Positions 30,384 through 40,682 of a stretch of 64,000 bases of DNA are shown here, piece after piece. Under the pieces are notes generated by a model. It made no database searches, had not been told where the DNA came from, and was given only the letters and a program-made list of their open reading frames with translations. This stretch comes from an uncultured Oligella sp. GTDB lineage: Bacteria > Pseudomonadota > Gammaproteobacteria > Burkholderiales > Burkholderiaceae_B. Positions within the stretch are counted from its first letter, which is position 1; every line of letters starts with the position of its first letter. The stretch lies in NCBI GenBank assembly GCA_947632105.1, contig CANROD010000001.1, positions 62,001 to 126,000 of the forward strand. The letters are read 5' to 3'. The position numbers were made by a program, and so were the translations under genes.

Positions 30384-32054
30384 CTACTTCGCCAAGATAG
30401 TTAAGGGATCTATGGGCTGCGAACTCCGTCTGATTTCAAAATACAGGGCCGGTTCAACTTGCCCACCGGTAGAGCCGGCACGAGCTATTGTTTGTCCAGA
30501 GTTAACCTTATCGCCAACTTTATGCGACAAACTCTGATTGTAGCCATAGACACTCATATAGTCACTGCCATGCTCAACGATAATTAAGTTACCAAAACCA
30601 CGTACCCAATCAGCAAAAACCACTGTACCACCAGCGACAGACTTGACCGGCGCTCCGGCATCCGTCTTGATTAAAATGCCACGCCATACCCCACCAGTGT
30701 CTGGGCGAGTTCGACCAAATCTGCCCTGCAAGGTTCCCCGCAACGGCCAAGGTGCCCCCTGCGGAATGCCCGCAGTACTTGAAGATGCCAATTGCCGTGC
30801 CTTACGCTCATCCTCACGAGCCTTCGCTTCAAGACGCTGAGCCTCTAAGGACTTCTCCTTGGCCAAACGTGCCTTAGCAGCCTCAATTTCAGCATTTTCT
30901 TGTAACATCCGTGCCTGTGATAGCTGCTGCTGATTTTGTTCGCGCTCATTTAAAGCTCGTGTGAGTCGACGCTTAGCTTGCTCTAAGTCCTCAGGTCGAA
31001 TAGCTTGAGCGAGAGCATTTTCCACCTCGCGTATTTGAATTTCAGTCACTCGCTGCTTAGAGGCAACATCAGCCTGCTCCTCCGCTGCCTGACGTCGCAT
31101 TGAAGCAGCTCGCTCTGCTTGCTGTTGAGCTAAAGCCGCCTGCTCAGCGGCCATTTTAGCCTGAGCATCACGCTCTGCGGCTAAACGCTGTTGACGCTCT
31201 AAAGCTTGGCGCTGTCGCTCCAACTCAGCATGCCTAACAGTCTCTCTTTGCTGTGCAATAGTCTTACCAATCTCACCAATTAGACTATCCAAACGACGCT
31301 GATCACCTGCCAAACGGCCGGCTTCTGCGCGTCGTTGTTTAAGATCCTGTTCTATGTTCGCAAGCTCAGTTTGATGCTTTTTCTGCTCTTTTTCTAATTC
31401 ATTTTTGCTCGCTACAGTCTGCTCAGCTAAACGCTCAATTTCTTGTTGACGACCTTTAATTGCTGATTCTGTTTTTTGTAAATTTAAAATAGCTTGATTT
31501 AACTCTTGAACCGCTCTGGCACGAGCTCTAGCAACATAACTCAGATAACCCATATCTCGACCAATTTTTTGAGCATCCCCACCGGAGAATAAAGCTGCCC
31601 ATGGTGAAATACCATTAGTGTATTGAGCATAAATCTGCTCACCTAAGTCTTCTTGGCGCTCAACTAGTAACTCACGCTGCCCATCAGCATGACGACGCAA
31701 CAAAACAATTTCGTGATGAGCCTCATCCTGCCGCTCCTGCAAACCATCAAGCTCAGCATTAATACGGGAAATATTGCGCTCTGATTCGCTAAGCCTGTCA
31801 ATAACGTCTTTTTTCTCGGACTCCTGGTTCAGGATCTCCTTTTTGACAGAGTTAATTTGCTTTTCTAAATTTACACGCTGCTGCTCAGCCGCTTTTTGCT
31901 GCTGACTTAACTCAGACACGGTCTGAGCTGTTGCTACGACGCCATATACAGCAGACAAAAGACCGACCGACAAAATCATTAAACACTTAGTCGGTCTACT
32001 ATACAATGGCAAGATAAATTTAAAATTATTAATTTTAATTGGCACTATCGGCAC
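30384..32054 (-). CDS. EnvC-like murein hydrolase activator (degenerate M23 domain)
   Basis: A 556-residue exported protein with an N-terminal hydrophobic segment (about 25-45), a long Gln/Glu/Arg-rich coiled coil (about 48-430) and a C-terminal LytM/M23 domain. The zinc ligands of active M23 peptidases are not in place: GRFGRTRPDTGGVWRG lacks the first His/Asp and YFEIRR replaces the usual HFE/HxH. So it should activate amidases (as EnvC does for AmiA/AmiB at the septum) rather than cut. It lies between ctpA (27 bp) and gpmA (45 bp), an arrangement also seen in other proteobacteria. Confidence 0.88.
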   Translation of the reverse strand: MPIVPIKINNFKFILPLYSRPTKCLMILSVGLLSAVYGVVATAQTVSELSQQQKAAEQQRVNLEKQINSVKKEILNQESEKKDVIDRLSESERNISRINAELDGLQERQDEAHHEIVLLRRHADGQRELLVERQEDLGEQIYAQYTNGISPWAALFSGGDAQKIGRDMGYLSYVARARARAVQELNQAILNLQKTESAIKGRQQEIERLAEQTVASKNELEKEQKKHQTELANIEQDLKQRRAEAGRLAGDQRRLDSLIGEIGKTIAQQRETVRHAELERQRQALERQQRLAAERDAQAKMAAEQAALAQQQAERAASMRRQAAEEQADVASKQRVTEIQIREVENALAQAIRPEDLEQAKRRLTRALNEREQNQQQLSQARMLQENAEIEAAKARLAKEKSLEAQRLEAKAREDERKARQLASSSTAGIPQGAPWPLRGTLQGRFGRTRPDTGGVWRGILIKTDAGAPVKSVAGGTVVFADWVRGFGNLIIVEHGSDYMSVYGYNQSLSHKVGDKVNSGQTIARAGSTGGQVEPALYFEIRRSSQPIDPLTILAK

Positions 32055-32099
32055 TCATAGAAAAGCAAAAAACTCCGGCGATACAGTAACATTACCTTA

Positions 32100-32846
32100 T
32101 TATTTAGCCTTGCCCTGCGCTGCAACCTCAGCCATCGCTTTAGCGATTTCCTCAGGGTCACCTAAGTAATAATGACGAATCGCCTTAAGGCTTTCATCTA
32201 ACTCATAAACCAAAGGCTGACCTGTAGGTACGTTTAAATTAACAATTTCTTCCTCTGTAAGCTCATCGAATAGATTAATTAGAGCTCGAATGCTATTACC
32301 ATGAGCGGTAATTAAAATCTGCTTCCCCTCTTTGATCGTCGGTACAATTTCCTCTTCCCATAGTGGCTTAACACGCTCAATAGTGTCTTTAAGGCACTCT
32401 GCAGCAGGTAACTCCTTAGCTGGAATATCAGCATAGCGACTGTCAAAACGCGGGTGACGCTCGTCATCTAATTCTAATGGTTCAGGACCAATAGCAAAAG
32501 CACGACGCCAGATAAGGACCTGTTCATCACCGTACTTTTCTGCTGTCTCAGCCTTATTTAATCCAGTTAAAGCACCATAATGACGCTCATTTAAACGCCA
32601 GCAAGGGGTGTAAGGTACATACATCGTATCCATATTATCAAGGGCAATCCAAAGTGTACGAATTGCTCTTTTTAAATAAGAAGTGTAGGCCTTATCAAAA
32701 ACATAGCCCTCTTTTTTTAGTAGCTCACCAGCCTGCTTAGCCTGTTTGCGACCTTCCTCAGTCAAATCAACATCGGCCCAACCAGTAAAACGATTTTCTA
32801 AGTTCCACTGACTTTGACCATGACGCATTAAAACGATTTTATACAT
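32100..32846 (-). CDS. gpmA: 2,3-bisphosphoglycerate-dependent phosphoglycerate mutase
   Basis: Interconverts 3- and 2-phosphoglycerate in glycolysis/gluconeogenesis. The 248-residue protein has the phosphohistidine motif [10 protein letters not shown] (His9), [13 protein letters not shown] and the second catalytic histidine in [10 protein letters not shown]. Length is typical for cofactor-dependent mutases. It diverges from the yibN-grxC-secB-gpsA group with about 150 bp of AT-rich intergenic sequence that probably holds both promoters. Confidence 0.96.
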   Translation of the reverse strand: MYKIVLMRHGQSQWNLENRFTGWADVDLTEEGRKQAKQAGELLKKEGYVFDKAYTSYLKRAIRTLWIALDNMDTMYVPYTPCWRLNERHYGALTGLNKAETAEKYGDEQVLIWRRAFAIGPEPLELDDERHPRFDSRYADIPAKELPAAECLKDTIERVKPLWEEEIVPTIKEGKQILITAHGNSIRALINLFDELTEEEIVNLNVPTGQPLVYELDESLKAIRHYYLGDPEEIAKAMAEVAAQGKAK

Positions 32847-32995
32847 AGTTATACTGTCCTAACCTAATTTATATAAAGTAATTGATGACTAATTTTGTCT
32901 ATTTTAGCTAACTTAGCTTATTGTCGCTTAGGCTATTTTATAATCCATGAATTAATCTTATAAATAGCCAATAAAGGTACAAATAGGTAGCAATC

Positions 32996-33418
32996 GTGGA
33001 TTTTTTAACTTATAACAACACTTATTTATTCGTTATTGCGGCACTCTTGTCCGGTGGAATGCTAGCTTATCAATACAGTCGCAATTCTAAAGGCATTAGT
33101 CCCGCTAAAATAGTGCAGATGGCTAACAGCAAGACGGCGGTCATTATTGACATTCGCCCTAGCGAGCAGTATCAAGCAGGCACAGTTGCCAACGCAATGA
33201 ATATTCCTTTTGAACAGCTCAAGTCCCGAGCGGCTACGCTTCCTAAAGGCAAAGCAGTAGTCGTCGTCGATCAAGATGGTCGCCGCGCTTCATCAGCTGC
33301 GGCTCAACTCAAAAAAGAAGGAATTGAAGAGGTTCTCTATCTAAACGGTGGTACTGTCGCTTGGCTCAAAGAAAACATGCCATTAAAAAATCCTTCGCGT
33401 TCCAAAAAATCAAAATAG
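32996..33418 (+). CDS. yibN: Membrane-anchored rhodanese-like protein, YibN type
   Basis: A 140-residue protein with one N-terminal membrane helix (about 8-26) and a rhodanese fold (about 35-130) including AVIIDIRPSEQYQAGTVANA and LNGGTVAWLKENMPL. At the position of the catalytic cysteine the sequence reads VVVVDQDGRRAS, with Asp92 instead of Cys, so sulfurtransferase activity is unlikely. E. coli YibN, as I recall it, also lacks a normal active-site loop and occupies the same place before grxC-secB-gpsA. The start codon is GTG 32996. The role is unknown, perhaps linked to protein export or membrane insertion. Confidence 0.85.
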   Translation: MDFLTYNNTYLFVIAALLSGGMLAYQYSRNSKGISPAKIVQMANSKTAVIIDIRPSEQYQAGTVANAMNIPFEQLKSRAATLPKGKAVVVVDQDGRRASSAAAQLKKEGIEEVLYLNGGTVAWLKENMPLKNPSRSKKSK

Positions 33419-33470
33419 TGTTTATGCAACACTATAATGACATTAACTTTTAATCACAAATGAGGTAAAA

Positions 33471-33734
33471 ATGGCTCAAGTTACTATGTACTGTAAAGTC
33501 ACTTGTCCTTACTGCACTCGTGCCGAAAAAATTCTTAAAGCACATAATGCTGGTAATTATGAAAAAATTAGTATCGACACCAACCGTGAAGCGCGCGCTG
33601 AGATGATTGAGCGCTCAAACGGTCGCACTACTGTACCGCAAATCTTCATCAACGGCCAACACATTGGCGGTTGTGATGATTTACAAGCCTTAGAGCGTGA
33701 AGGAAAATTAGATACACTGTTAGCTGCAGAATAA
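33471..33734 (+). CDS. grxC: Glutaredoxin 3
   Basis: An 87-residue dithiol glutaredoxin with the active site C12-P-Y-C15 and the glutathione-binding elements TVPQIFING and GGCDDL. It reduces disulfides using glutathione in the cytoplasm. A clear GAGGT Shine-Dalgarno precedes the ATG. It is embedded in the conserved yibN-grxC-secB-gpsA order. Confidence 0.96.
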   Translation: MAQVTMYCKVTCPYCTRAEKILKAHNAGNYEKISIDTNREARAEMIERSNGRTTVPQIFINGQHIGGCDDLQALEREGKLDTLLAAE

Positions 33735-33777
33735 ATAGCGATATTTTTAACTACACTAAATTGGAATACTATTCATC

Positions 33778-34302
33778 ATGGCTGAAGAACAAAACACTCA
33801 AGAACAAGGCAATACTGCTAACGAGCAAACCAACCAACCAACTTTCGGTATGCAAAGAAGCTACCTCAAGGATTTATCCCTAGAGATGCCTAACGCCCCG
33901 CAAATTCTGTTAGAACCGCAGCAACCAACCGTTGACATTAGCTTAAATCTTGGCGCTGATCGTTTAGCTGAAACTGTTTTTGAGGTCAGTGTACGTGCTA
34001 CTATCACAACCAAGGTAAATGACAAAATTCTATATTTAGTCGAGGGCACTCAAGCCGGTATTTTTGAAATTGCTAACATCCCTGAAGATCAAATTGACCC
34101 ATTATTAGGCATTGTCTGCCCTTCAATGATTTTCCCATATTTACGCGCTAACTTAGCTGATGCGATTAATCGTACCGGTTTACCAGCAGTTCATATGGCT
34201 GAAGTTAACTTCCAAGCCCTATACGAGCAGCGTGCACAAGAATCTGCTGTACAAGCGCAAAATGGTCAAACAACAGAAAGCAGTCAGCCTAGCATCAATT
34301 AA
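33778..34302 (+). CDS. secB: Protein-export chaperone SecB
   Basis: Tetrameric cytosolic chaperone that keeps pre-secretory proteins unfolded and hands them to SecA. The 174-residue sequence shows [31 protein letters not shown] and the C-terminal region around [26 protein letters not shown]. An acidic/Gln-rich N-terminal extension and a Gln/Ser-rich tail flank the core. It follows grxC by 43 bp. Confidence 0.97.
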   Translation: MAEEQNTQEQGNTANEQTNQPTFGMQRSYLKDLSLEMPNAPQILLEPQQPTVDISLNLGADRLAETVFEVSVRATITTKVNDKILYLVEGTQAGIFEIANIPEDQIDPLLGIVCPSMIFPYLRANLADAINRTGLPAVHMAEVNFQALYEQRAQESAVQAQNGQTTESSQPSIN

Positions 34303-34333
34303 ATTAAGCTACTTATTTTAAGAGTTATATCGT

Positions 34334-35398
34334 ATGCAAACCGTAAGCAGCAACCCAAAAGTCAACGCTACCCGCACCTTAGTTATCGGCGCGGGGAGCT
34401 GGGGTACAGCGCTTGCGGCTGTAGCATCCCAATCAGGTCCAGTGTTACTATGGTCACGCCATCAAGAGCAAGCTGATTATATTAATCAGCATCACCATAA
34501 CCCAAGTTATTTACCAGACATTGAGCTACCTAAGTCACTAAAAGCTAGCGCCGACAAAAAAGCTGCACTCACTTTTTTACAAAATAGTGCTGACGATTCT
34601 GGTCCTGCTTTAATTATTTTCGGATTACCAGTCAAAGCCATGCGCCAAGGCATTCAAGAGTGGTTAGCACTGTTTGCTGAGGAAAATTTAGAGCACATAC
34701 CCTATGTCTGGACCTGCAAGGGGTTTGAGGAGGGTACCTCATTCCTACCGCACGAAATTATTGCAGATGTAGCTCCTGACTCTAAACAGCCCAATGGTGT
34801 TTTGTCAGGCCCAACCTTTGCTCGTGAGGTTGCACTAGGATTACCTGCTGCTATCACCGTTGCTAGCCACCAACCTATCATTGGTGAGTGCGTGATACAA
34901 GCGTTACACAACAAACTAACGCGTGTTTACTACAGCCAAGATGTGATCGGTGTTGAAGTTGGCGGCGCCATGAAAAACGTTATCGCACTCGCTTGTGGTA
35001 TTAGTGACGGACTACAACTGGGCAATAATGCACGCGCTGCCTTAATTACACGAGGCTTAAATGAGATTAAGCGCTTTGGTATAGCGATGGGTGGTAAGAG
35101 TGAAACCTTCTCTGGTCTAACCGGTTTAGGGGATTTGGTACTTACATCTACAGGCGACTTATCACGCAATAGACAAGTCGGTTTAGCCTTAGCAAAGGGT
35201 CAAACCCTAGAGGAAATTCTAGCCACCGGTCTAACCGCAGAGGGAGTGCGTTGCGCTCGCGCAGCGCTTGCTCGTGCTACCGAGCTAGCAGTAGAAATGC
35301 CTATTACTGAGGTAGTCTGTGATATTTTATTTAACGATATAGACTCTCTAGAGAGTGTAGCTAAGCTACTAGCTCGTGAGGTCACAACCGAAAACTAG
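34334..35398 (+). CDS. gpsA: Glycerol-3-phosphate dehydrogenase [NAD(P)+]
   Basis: Makes sn-glycerol-3-phosphate from DHAP for phospholipid synthesis. The 354-residue protein has the N-terminal Rossmann motif GAGSWGTALA, the substrate region SGPTFAREVALGLPAAIT, and the catalytic lysine in VGGAMKNVIALACGI. An N-terminal extension of about 15 residues precedes the fold. It ends the yibN-grxC-secB-gpsA group and converges on a methyltransferase gene with no clear terminator. Confidence 0.96.
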   Translation: MQTVSSNPKVNATRTLVIGAGSWGTALAAVASQSGPVLLWSRHQEQADYINQHHHNPSYLPDIELPKSLKASADKKAALTFLQNSADDSGPALIIFGLPVKAMRQGIQEWLALFAEENLEHIPYVWTCKGFEEGTSFLPHEIIADVAPDSKQPNGVLSGPTFAREVALGLPAAITVASHQPIIGECVIQALHNKLTRVYYSQDVIGVEVGGAMKNVIALACGISDGLQLGNNARAALITRGLNEIKRFGIAMGGKSETFSGLTGLGDLVLTSTGDLSRNRQVGLALAKGQTLEEILATGLTAEGVRCARAALARATELAVEMPITEVVCDILFNDIDSLESVAKLLAREVTTEN

Positions 35399-35432
35399 CA
35401 CATCCACAGAAACATACCACGTTCTACTAAAG

Positions 35433-36386
35433 CTACTTTCTACCTATAGAGCTAATAGCGACGTGTGTCACACCATCAAAATGCAAACTAGCACCGCGCC
35501 ACGCATGGCCATTAATAATTTCCAAACTGAGATGAATTAATCCATCATCACGCCGCTGCTTCTCAAGTGATTTATGCAGACGCTCTAACGCGGCGCGACT
35601 TCTAAGCCCCGGATGCCTACCTGAACTTGGGTTACCACCTAAGGCTCGCACATCTGCCAGTAGCTTTTGTGGCGTTTTGTAGGTTAACGTGATGACCTGC
35701 TGATCCATCACTGGGTCCTTAAATCCACTCTCCATCAGCATATCACCAAAATCATGCATATCAACAAAAGCCATAGTCTGAGTCTTCCAAGCTGCATCTT
35801 GCAAAGCTGTACGCAACTCAATGAACGTCGAAGGGCCGAAGCAAGAGAACATCAATAAACCATCAACCTCTAACAGCCTATACCACTCTCTAAAGACCTC
35901 TGGAGGACTACGATGCCAATGCAGTGCCATATTTGACCAAATAAAGTCAAAGGAATTAGGATCTAATCTGGTCGCCGCTAAATCACCCTCAACAAAGCTT
36001 GGCTTTTTGGTAGGTACTGCAGCAGTAGATGCTCTACTCGCTAAAGCCCCCATACGAGAGATTAAACTTTTAAGGCTCTTAAATGGAGTGATCTGAGGGG
36101 TAAAGCGATGCTCTGCATATTCCAAAAAGCTTTTTTGATTATCAACACCAGTGAATTCAGCCTCAGGATAAAGCCCTTGTAAAGCCTCAATACCATGACC
36201 CAAGCCACATCCAGCATCAAGTATTGCAGAGGGGCTGTACTTTATATACTTCAACCTATCGATCATACGACTAGCCGTCTCATCTAGCATAAAACGCGCA
36301 GGCTCAAGCATCTGTCGACGGTTAAATTGCTGAATCACATGATCGTGATTAATCGCTAATACTTGTTGGGACTTTTGAGTACTCAT
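35433..36386 (-). CDS. Class I SAM-dependent methyltransferase (BioC-like)
   Basis: A 317-residue protein with the SAM-binding loop ILDAGCGLGHGIEAL near residues 55-70, the acidic residue in FTGVDNQ, and FIWSNMALHWHRSPPEVFREW, which resembles BioC malonyl-ACP methyltransferases. An extra basic segment near residues 105-130 and the C-terminal part (VRALGGNPSSGRHPGLRSR) are also BioC-like. If it is BioC it would start pimeloyl synthesis for biotin, but no bio genes are adjacent; comF diverges from it. So the function is left open. Confidence 0.7.
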   Translation of the reverse strand: MSTQKSQQVLAINHDHVIQQFNRRQMLEPARFMLDETASRMIDRLKYIKYSPSAILDAGCGLGHGIEALQGLYPEAEFTGVDNQKSFLEYAEHRFTPQITPFKSLKSLISRMGALASRASTAAVPTKKPSFVEGDLAATRLDPNSFDFIWSNMALHWHRSPPEVFREWYRLLEVDGLLMFSCFGPSTFIELRTALQDAAWKTQTMAFVDMHDFGDMLMESGFKDPVMDQQVITLTYKTPQKLLADVRALGGNPSSGRHPGLRSRAALERLHKSLEKQRRDDGLIHLSLEIINGHAWRGASLHFDGVTHVAISSIGRK

Positions 36387-36496
36387 GACAAACTCTGTAC
36401 CGGATAAATAAATCCTATCATACTCTACGAAGCATCTAAGATGGTAAAACGACTATAGATCTATAGGGGTTTTCTTTAATTTGAAGGGGTTTTAAG

Positions 36497-37252
36497 ATGC
36501 GACGTCTTAGTGATATTCTCACTGCTCAAATACACCATCCAGAAGCTATTTTTAAGCATATTACCCACTATCTGGGTGGTCGATGCCCTCTTTGCCGTGA
36601 GCTTTGCTTAGCAGGTAGCTTCTGCCAAGCTTGTGTCACTGATATTTTAGAGGCTACTGGTAGCCATCAAAATCGCTGTACGCGCTGTCAACTTGCCTTA
36701 AAGGGCCTAATGCACTGTGAGGCCTGCTATTTATGCAAACCGCGTTATGATCGATTAAGTATTGGTTTCGACTACGTAAAACCTCTACAGATCTTACTTT
36801 TACGTTATAAAAACTCCGGTGAACTCAACCTAGCCAAACCATTTGCCAAGTTACTACAGGCCCATTTACTACAGCAAAAACTGCACATACCTGCAGGTAG
36901 GTTATGTATCCCCCTCCCCTCTAGCAATCAATCACTTAAAAAAAGAGGTTATAACCCTGCCGCTGAAATTGCTAAAGTGTTAGCAAAGCTAAATGGTTGG
37001 CGTATCAATCACGATATCCTCAGAAGAAAACAAACACAAAGCCATAAAGAACAAAAAACGTTAGATAGTATAGGACGCCGATTCAATGCGATCCAACTAT
37101 ATTATTGCGCTTATCGCCTAGATGAAACTGAGGTTATTTTAATTGATGATATCATGACTAGTGGTGCTACACTCGATAGCGCCAGTCAGGCTCTCAAAGC
37201 GGCCGGTGCTAAGCGCGTTCACTGCATAGTATTAGCGCGCGCAAATTATTAA
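36497..37252 (+). CDS. ComF family protein (phosphoribosyltransferase fold)
   Basis: A 251-residue protein with an N-terminal zinc-ribbon-like part (CPLC...C..C and CTRC...CEAC around residues 32-76) and a C-terminal PRTase domain whose PRPP loop reads EVILIDDIMTSGATLDSA. ComF/GntX proteins are needed for natural DNA uptake in several transformable bacteria, apparently helping single-strand DNA handling with PriA. Presence of comF alone does not prove competence. It is 17 bp upstream of trmL. Confidence 0.88.
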   Translation: MRRLSDILTAQIHHPEAIFKHITHYLGGRCPLCRELCLAGSFCQACVTDILEATGSHQNRCTRCQLALKGLMHCEACYLCKPRYDRLSIGFDYVKPLQILLLRYKNSGELNLAKPFAKLLQAHLLQQKLHIPAGRLCIPLPSSNQSLKKRGYNPAAEIAKVLAKLNGWRINHDILRRKQTQSHKEQKTLDSIGRRFNAIQLYYCAYRLDETEVILIDDIMTSGATLDSASQALKAAGAKRVHCIVLARANY

Positions 37253-37269
37253 ACCTTTAAGAAAGAATC

Positions 37270-37740
37270 GTGTTTCATATTATCTTAGTTTGCCCAGAAA
37301 TTCCTGCCAATACTGGCAACATCATTCGCCTAGCAGCCAATACTGGTTGCACCTTACACCTAGTCAAACCTTTTAGTTTTACATTGGACGATAAACGCTT
37401 AAAGCGTGCTGGCTTAGACTATCACGAATGGGCTGATCTACAGATTCACGATAGTTTATCGGAGGCTATTACTGCTACAGGCGCCATCAAGAACCGCTGT
37501 TTCGCCCTTTCTAGTAAAGGTCAAAAGCATATTGGAGAAGTCGAGTTTAAAGATGGGGATTGCTTTATTTTTGGTCGAGAAACAGCAGGCCTAAGAGCAG
37601 ATGATTGGGAAATTATTGGTAGAGAGCAGTCAGTTCGACTACCTATGTTTACAACAGGCCGTAGCCTTAATCTTGCTAATAGCGTCTCAATCACTATTTA
37701 CGAAGCATGGCGTCAAATTGGTTATCAAGGTGGCATTTAG
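37270..37740 (+). CDS. trmL: tRNA (cytidine/uridine(34)-2'-O)-methyltransferase
   Basis: SPOUT-fold enzyme methylating the wobble nucleotide of tRNA-Leu isoacceptors. The 156-residue length and the motifs [27 protein letters not shown] and [19 protein letters not shown] with its deep trefoil knot are diagnostic. The start codon is GTG at 37270, directly after AAGAA. It converges with trkH over a 16-bp gap. Confidence 0.93.
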   Translation: MFHIILVCPEIPANTGNIIRLAANTGCTLHLVKPFSFTLDDKRLKRAGLDYHEWADLQIHDSLSEAITATGAIKNRCFALSSKGQKHIGEVEFKDGDCFIFGRETAGLRADDWEIIGREQSVRLPMFTTGRSLNLANSVSITIYEAWRQIGYQGGI

Positions 37741-37756
37741 TCTCAACCTGAAGGAC

Positions 37757-39223
37757 TTAACGTCGCCAAAAATGCGGAGTGAAAATCACAAAAACGGTCA
37801 GTAGCTCCAAGCGCCCTAACAACATAGCCGCAATTCCTATCCACAACTGTAAATCATTAAATCCAGAGTAATCACTCATAGGCCCAACAGAACCCAACGC
37901 CGGACCAATATTACCAACTAACGCAACGGCCGCACTCAACGCATCAACCTCTTCTGCACCACCAAACCCAAGCAATACAAAAACCACCATAACAGTCATA
38001 AAGTACATGGCGATAAACATCATCACAGAAAGCAGAACCGAGTTCGAGACTGCCATTTCTCTAAAACGCACTGGGAACACGCCACGAGGATGCAACAAAC
38101 GCTGCATCTCGACTCTAAGCTGCCTAAAGACCAACAGTATACGAATCAATTTAATACCACCGCCAGTTGAACCACCTGATGAGGCAAAGGTTCCCAACGC
38201 TAACATAAGAACTGGCACCACAAAAGGCCAACTCAAATAATTATCACTGGCAAAACCAGTAGTCGTTGCTACTGATACAGTATTAAAAACCCCATAACGC
38301 AAGGCCTCAATCCATGTCCCATAGGCATCCGAAAAATATAAGTAAACACTAATTAAAAGAGCGCTACCCAAGACTAACTTCAGAAAAGGAAACGCCTCCG
38401 GACAATACTTATATTGACGTAAGTCTCGATATTTAAGCACCTTAAAGTGAGTCGCGAAGTTAATCCCTGCAAAAAGCATAAACACTACAGCAACAATTTC
38501 TACTGCCATACTATCAATCGTCTGATAGCCATGATTAAAACTGGAAAAACCACCCAAAGATATAGTTGAGGCGGCATGACACCAAGCATCAAACCAGCTC
38601 AGTCCGGCTATTCTATATGCGACCACACAAAACAAAGAGGCTACAAAATAGATACCGTAAAGCATTTTTGCCGTACTAGCAATACGTGGAGTTAGCCTCT
38701 CATCCTTAAGAGGCCCCTGCATTTCACCCTGCATTAACTCTCGACCACCCACATTGAATAAGGGTAAAATCGCAACCGCTAATAATAGAATACCCATGCC
38801 GCCAAACCATAGCAAGGAATTACGCCAAAGATTGACAGACTTTGGTAAGGATTCCACCTGATTAATGACTGTAGCACCTGTTGTGGTCAGTCCTGACATT
38901 CCCTCAAAAACAGCATTAGTAAAGCTAAACCCTTCTTGAGTCTGCTGCACAGTCAAATAGATAGGCAACGCACTGATTACAGCCAAGCTAACCCACGCCA
39001 AAAAGACTAATAAAATACCTTCTCTCTTACGCAAAGTCTCTCTAAAAGGCCAGCATAATAAGGTCAATACTACACCTGATGCGAGACAGACAGCCCCTGA
39101 AAGCAAAAAATGCTCAGCGGCACCATCATCAAATAAAATAGAAGCAAGAAAATGAAACAGAAAGATCGGCGTAAAGGCCATTATGATCAGTCCCAACTTG
39201 TGCAATGGACTTAATATATGCAT
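37757..39223 (-). CDS. trkH: Potassium uptake protein TrkH
   Basis: Membrane channel subunit of the Trk K+ uptake system. The 488-residue protein is nearly all hydrophobic, with four repeated M1-P-M2-like units; filter-like segments include GMSGLTTTGAT, ISLGGFSSF, VATTTGFAS and VGNIGPALGSVGP. It depends on the cytosolic gate TrkA, encoded immediately upstream (24 bp gap). Confidence 0.95.
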   Translation of the reverse strand: MHILSPLHKLGLIIMAFTPIFLFHFLASILFDDGAAEHFLLSGAVCLASGVVLTLLCWPFRETLRKREGILLVFLAWVSLAVISALPIYLTVQQTQEGFSFTNAVFEGMSGLTTTGATVINQVESLPKSVNLWRNSLLWFGGMGILLLAVAILPLFNVGGRELMQGEMQGPLKDERLTPRIASTAKMLYGIYFVASLFCVVAYRIAGLSWFDAWCHAASTISLGGFSSFNHGYQTIDSMAVEIVAVVFMLFAGINFATHFKVLKYRDLRQYKYCPEAFPFLKLVLGSALLISVYLYFSDAYGTWIEALRYGVFNTVSVATTTGFASDNYLSWPFVVPVLMLALGTFASSGGSTGGGIKLIRILLVFRQLRVEMQRLLHPRGVFPVRFREMAVSNSVLLSVMMFIAMYFMTVMVVFVLLGFGGAEEVDALSAAVALVGNIGPALGSVGPMSDYSGFNDLQLWIGIAAMLLGRLELLTVFVIFTPHFWRR

Positions 39224-39247
39224 CTTAGAGTGCCTACGAGGCGTTAA

Positions 39248-40627
39248 CTATAGAACCAAAGCCGAAACCTGGAACAACTTCTCTACCTGATCCATCGCAT
39301 TCAGATCACTCACATAAACAATGACATGATCCTCATGCTCAATGACTGTTTCTGCATCCGGAATGATAACCTGCTTCGCACGTACAATCGCAGCAAGTAC
39401 TGAATTTTTTGGCCAAGCAATTTTAGACACACTACGACCAATCACCTTAGAGTTTTCCTTATCACCTAACGCCTTATACTCCACTGCCTCTGAACGCCCC
39501 TGTAGTAGACGATGACCACGAACAACAGCACCTCGCTTTAAATCTCGCATCAAGTCGCCAATCGTAGTCCAAACAGGAGAAACAGCAATATCAATTGCGC
39601 TACCACGTATTAACTCACTGTAGGACTGACGTGAAACCAACGTGATCACCTTTTCTGCTCCCAAACGTTTAGCTAACAAAGAAGCCATGATATTCTCTTC
39701 GTCAGTATCCATTAAAGCTACAAAAGCATGCATATCCATCACATGCTCATCAAGAAGCAATGTTTCATCAGTACTGTTGCCATGCAGCACAATAACACTT
39801 TCTGGTAAAACCTTTGCCAGCTCATGACAACGCTGCTCTCTCATTTCGATGATACGAACATTGTAATCTTCGTTAGCTAGTTGACGAGCTAATCGCTCAC
39901 CAAGTCTACCTCCTCCCGCAATCATGATATGCCTAACTCGGTGTTGCTGTTTATGCAACTGCCTAATGGCTTTTCGCGCTTCAGCCGTATCAACGGCGAG
40001 AACAACCTCATCATCACGTTCAAGACTAAAGTCTTTTTTCAGAGAAAGAGAACGTTCGTTACGGATCACCTCTAAAATACGCGCATTAGATTTGGGTAGA
40101 TTTAAATTATTCTGATTTATTTCTAGCTTTAACAGGTTGCTTTTAGCGCTGACTTTAAGTGTTAACAAGGAAACCAAGTCATTCGCAAAGTCAACAATCT
40201 CCAAGACCTCAGGAAACTCAACTAAATGAAAAAGATAGTCAGTAATACTTTTCTCAGGGCTAATCACATGGTCTACCCCGAAGTTTTCAGCACTAAACTC
40301 ACTATGCTCTAAATAATAAGGTATCCGAAGACGAGCAATGCGGCGTGGTACATTAAAAACCTCTCGCCCCAAATAGCAGGCTAATAAGTTAACCGCATCA
40401 AAGGCTGAACAACATACCATCAAATCCACATCATGTGCACCAGCACGCTCCAACACCACGGGTGAAGTAGCGTCACCATTGACAGTACGCAGGTCATCAA
40501 ACCGCTCCTGCAACTCTGCTAAAGGATGCCGGTCAATATCGACCACCGTCACATCATTCTTAGCATTGATTAAGTTTTGCGCTAAGCTTGAACCGACACG
40601 GCCCGCACCGACAATAAGGATTTTCAT
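39248..40627 (-). CDS. trkA: Trk potassium system NAD-binding protein TrkA
   Basis: Peripheral RCK-type regulator that gates TrkH in response to nucleotides. The 459 residues contain two tandem RCK units. The first begins KILIVGAGRVGSSLAQNL with the acidic DIDRHP after beta2; the second begins IMIAGGGRLGERLARQL near residue 235. Each is followed by a TrkA_C domain. It is 55 bp downstream of ntrX and 24 bp upstream of trkH. Confidence 0.95.
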   Translation of the reverse strand: MKILIVGAGRVGSSLAQNLINAKNDVTVVDIDRHPLAELQERFDDLRTVNGDATSPVVLERAGAHDVDLMVCCSAFDAVNLLACYLGREVFNVPRRIARLRIPYYLEHSEFSAENFGVDHVISPEKSITDYLFHLVEFPEVLEIVDFANDLVSLLTLKVSAKSNLLKLEINQNNLNLPKSNARILEVIRNERSLSLKKDFSLERDDEVVLAVDTAEARKAIRQLHKQQHRVRHIMIAGGGRLGERLARQLANEDYNVRIIEMREQRCHELAKVLPESVIVLHGNSTDETLLLDEHVMDMHAFVALMDTDEENIMASLLAKRLGAEKVITLVSRQSYSELIRGSAIDIAVSPVWTTIGDLMRDLKRGAVVRGHRLLQGRSEAVEYKALGDKENSKVIGRSVSKIAWPKNSVLAAIVRAKQVIIPDAETVIEHEDHVIVYVSDLNAMDQVEKLFQVSALVL

Positions 40628-40682
40628 AAGAACGATCTGCTAAATTAAACTTATAGCGCATTGTGTCGCGCGACACCAACTA

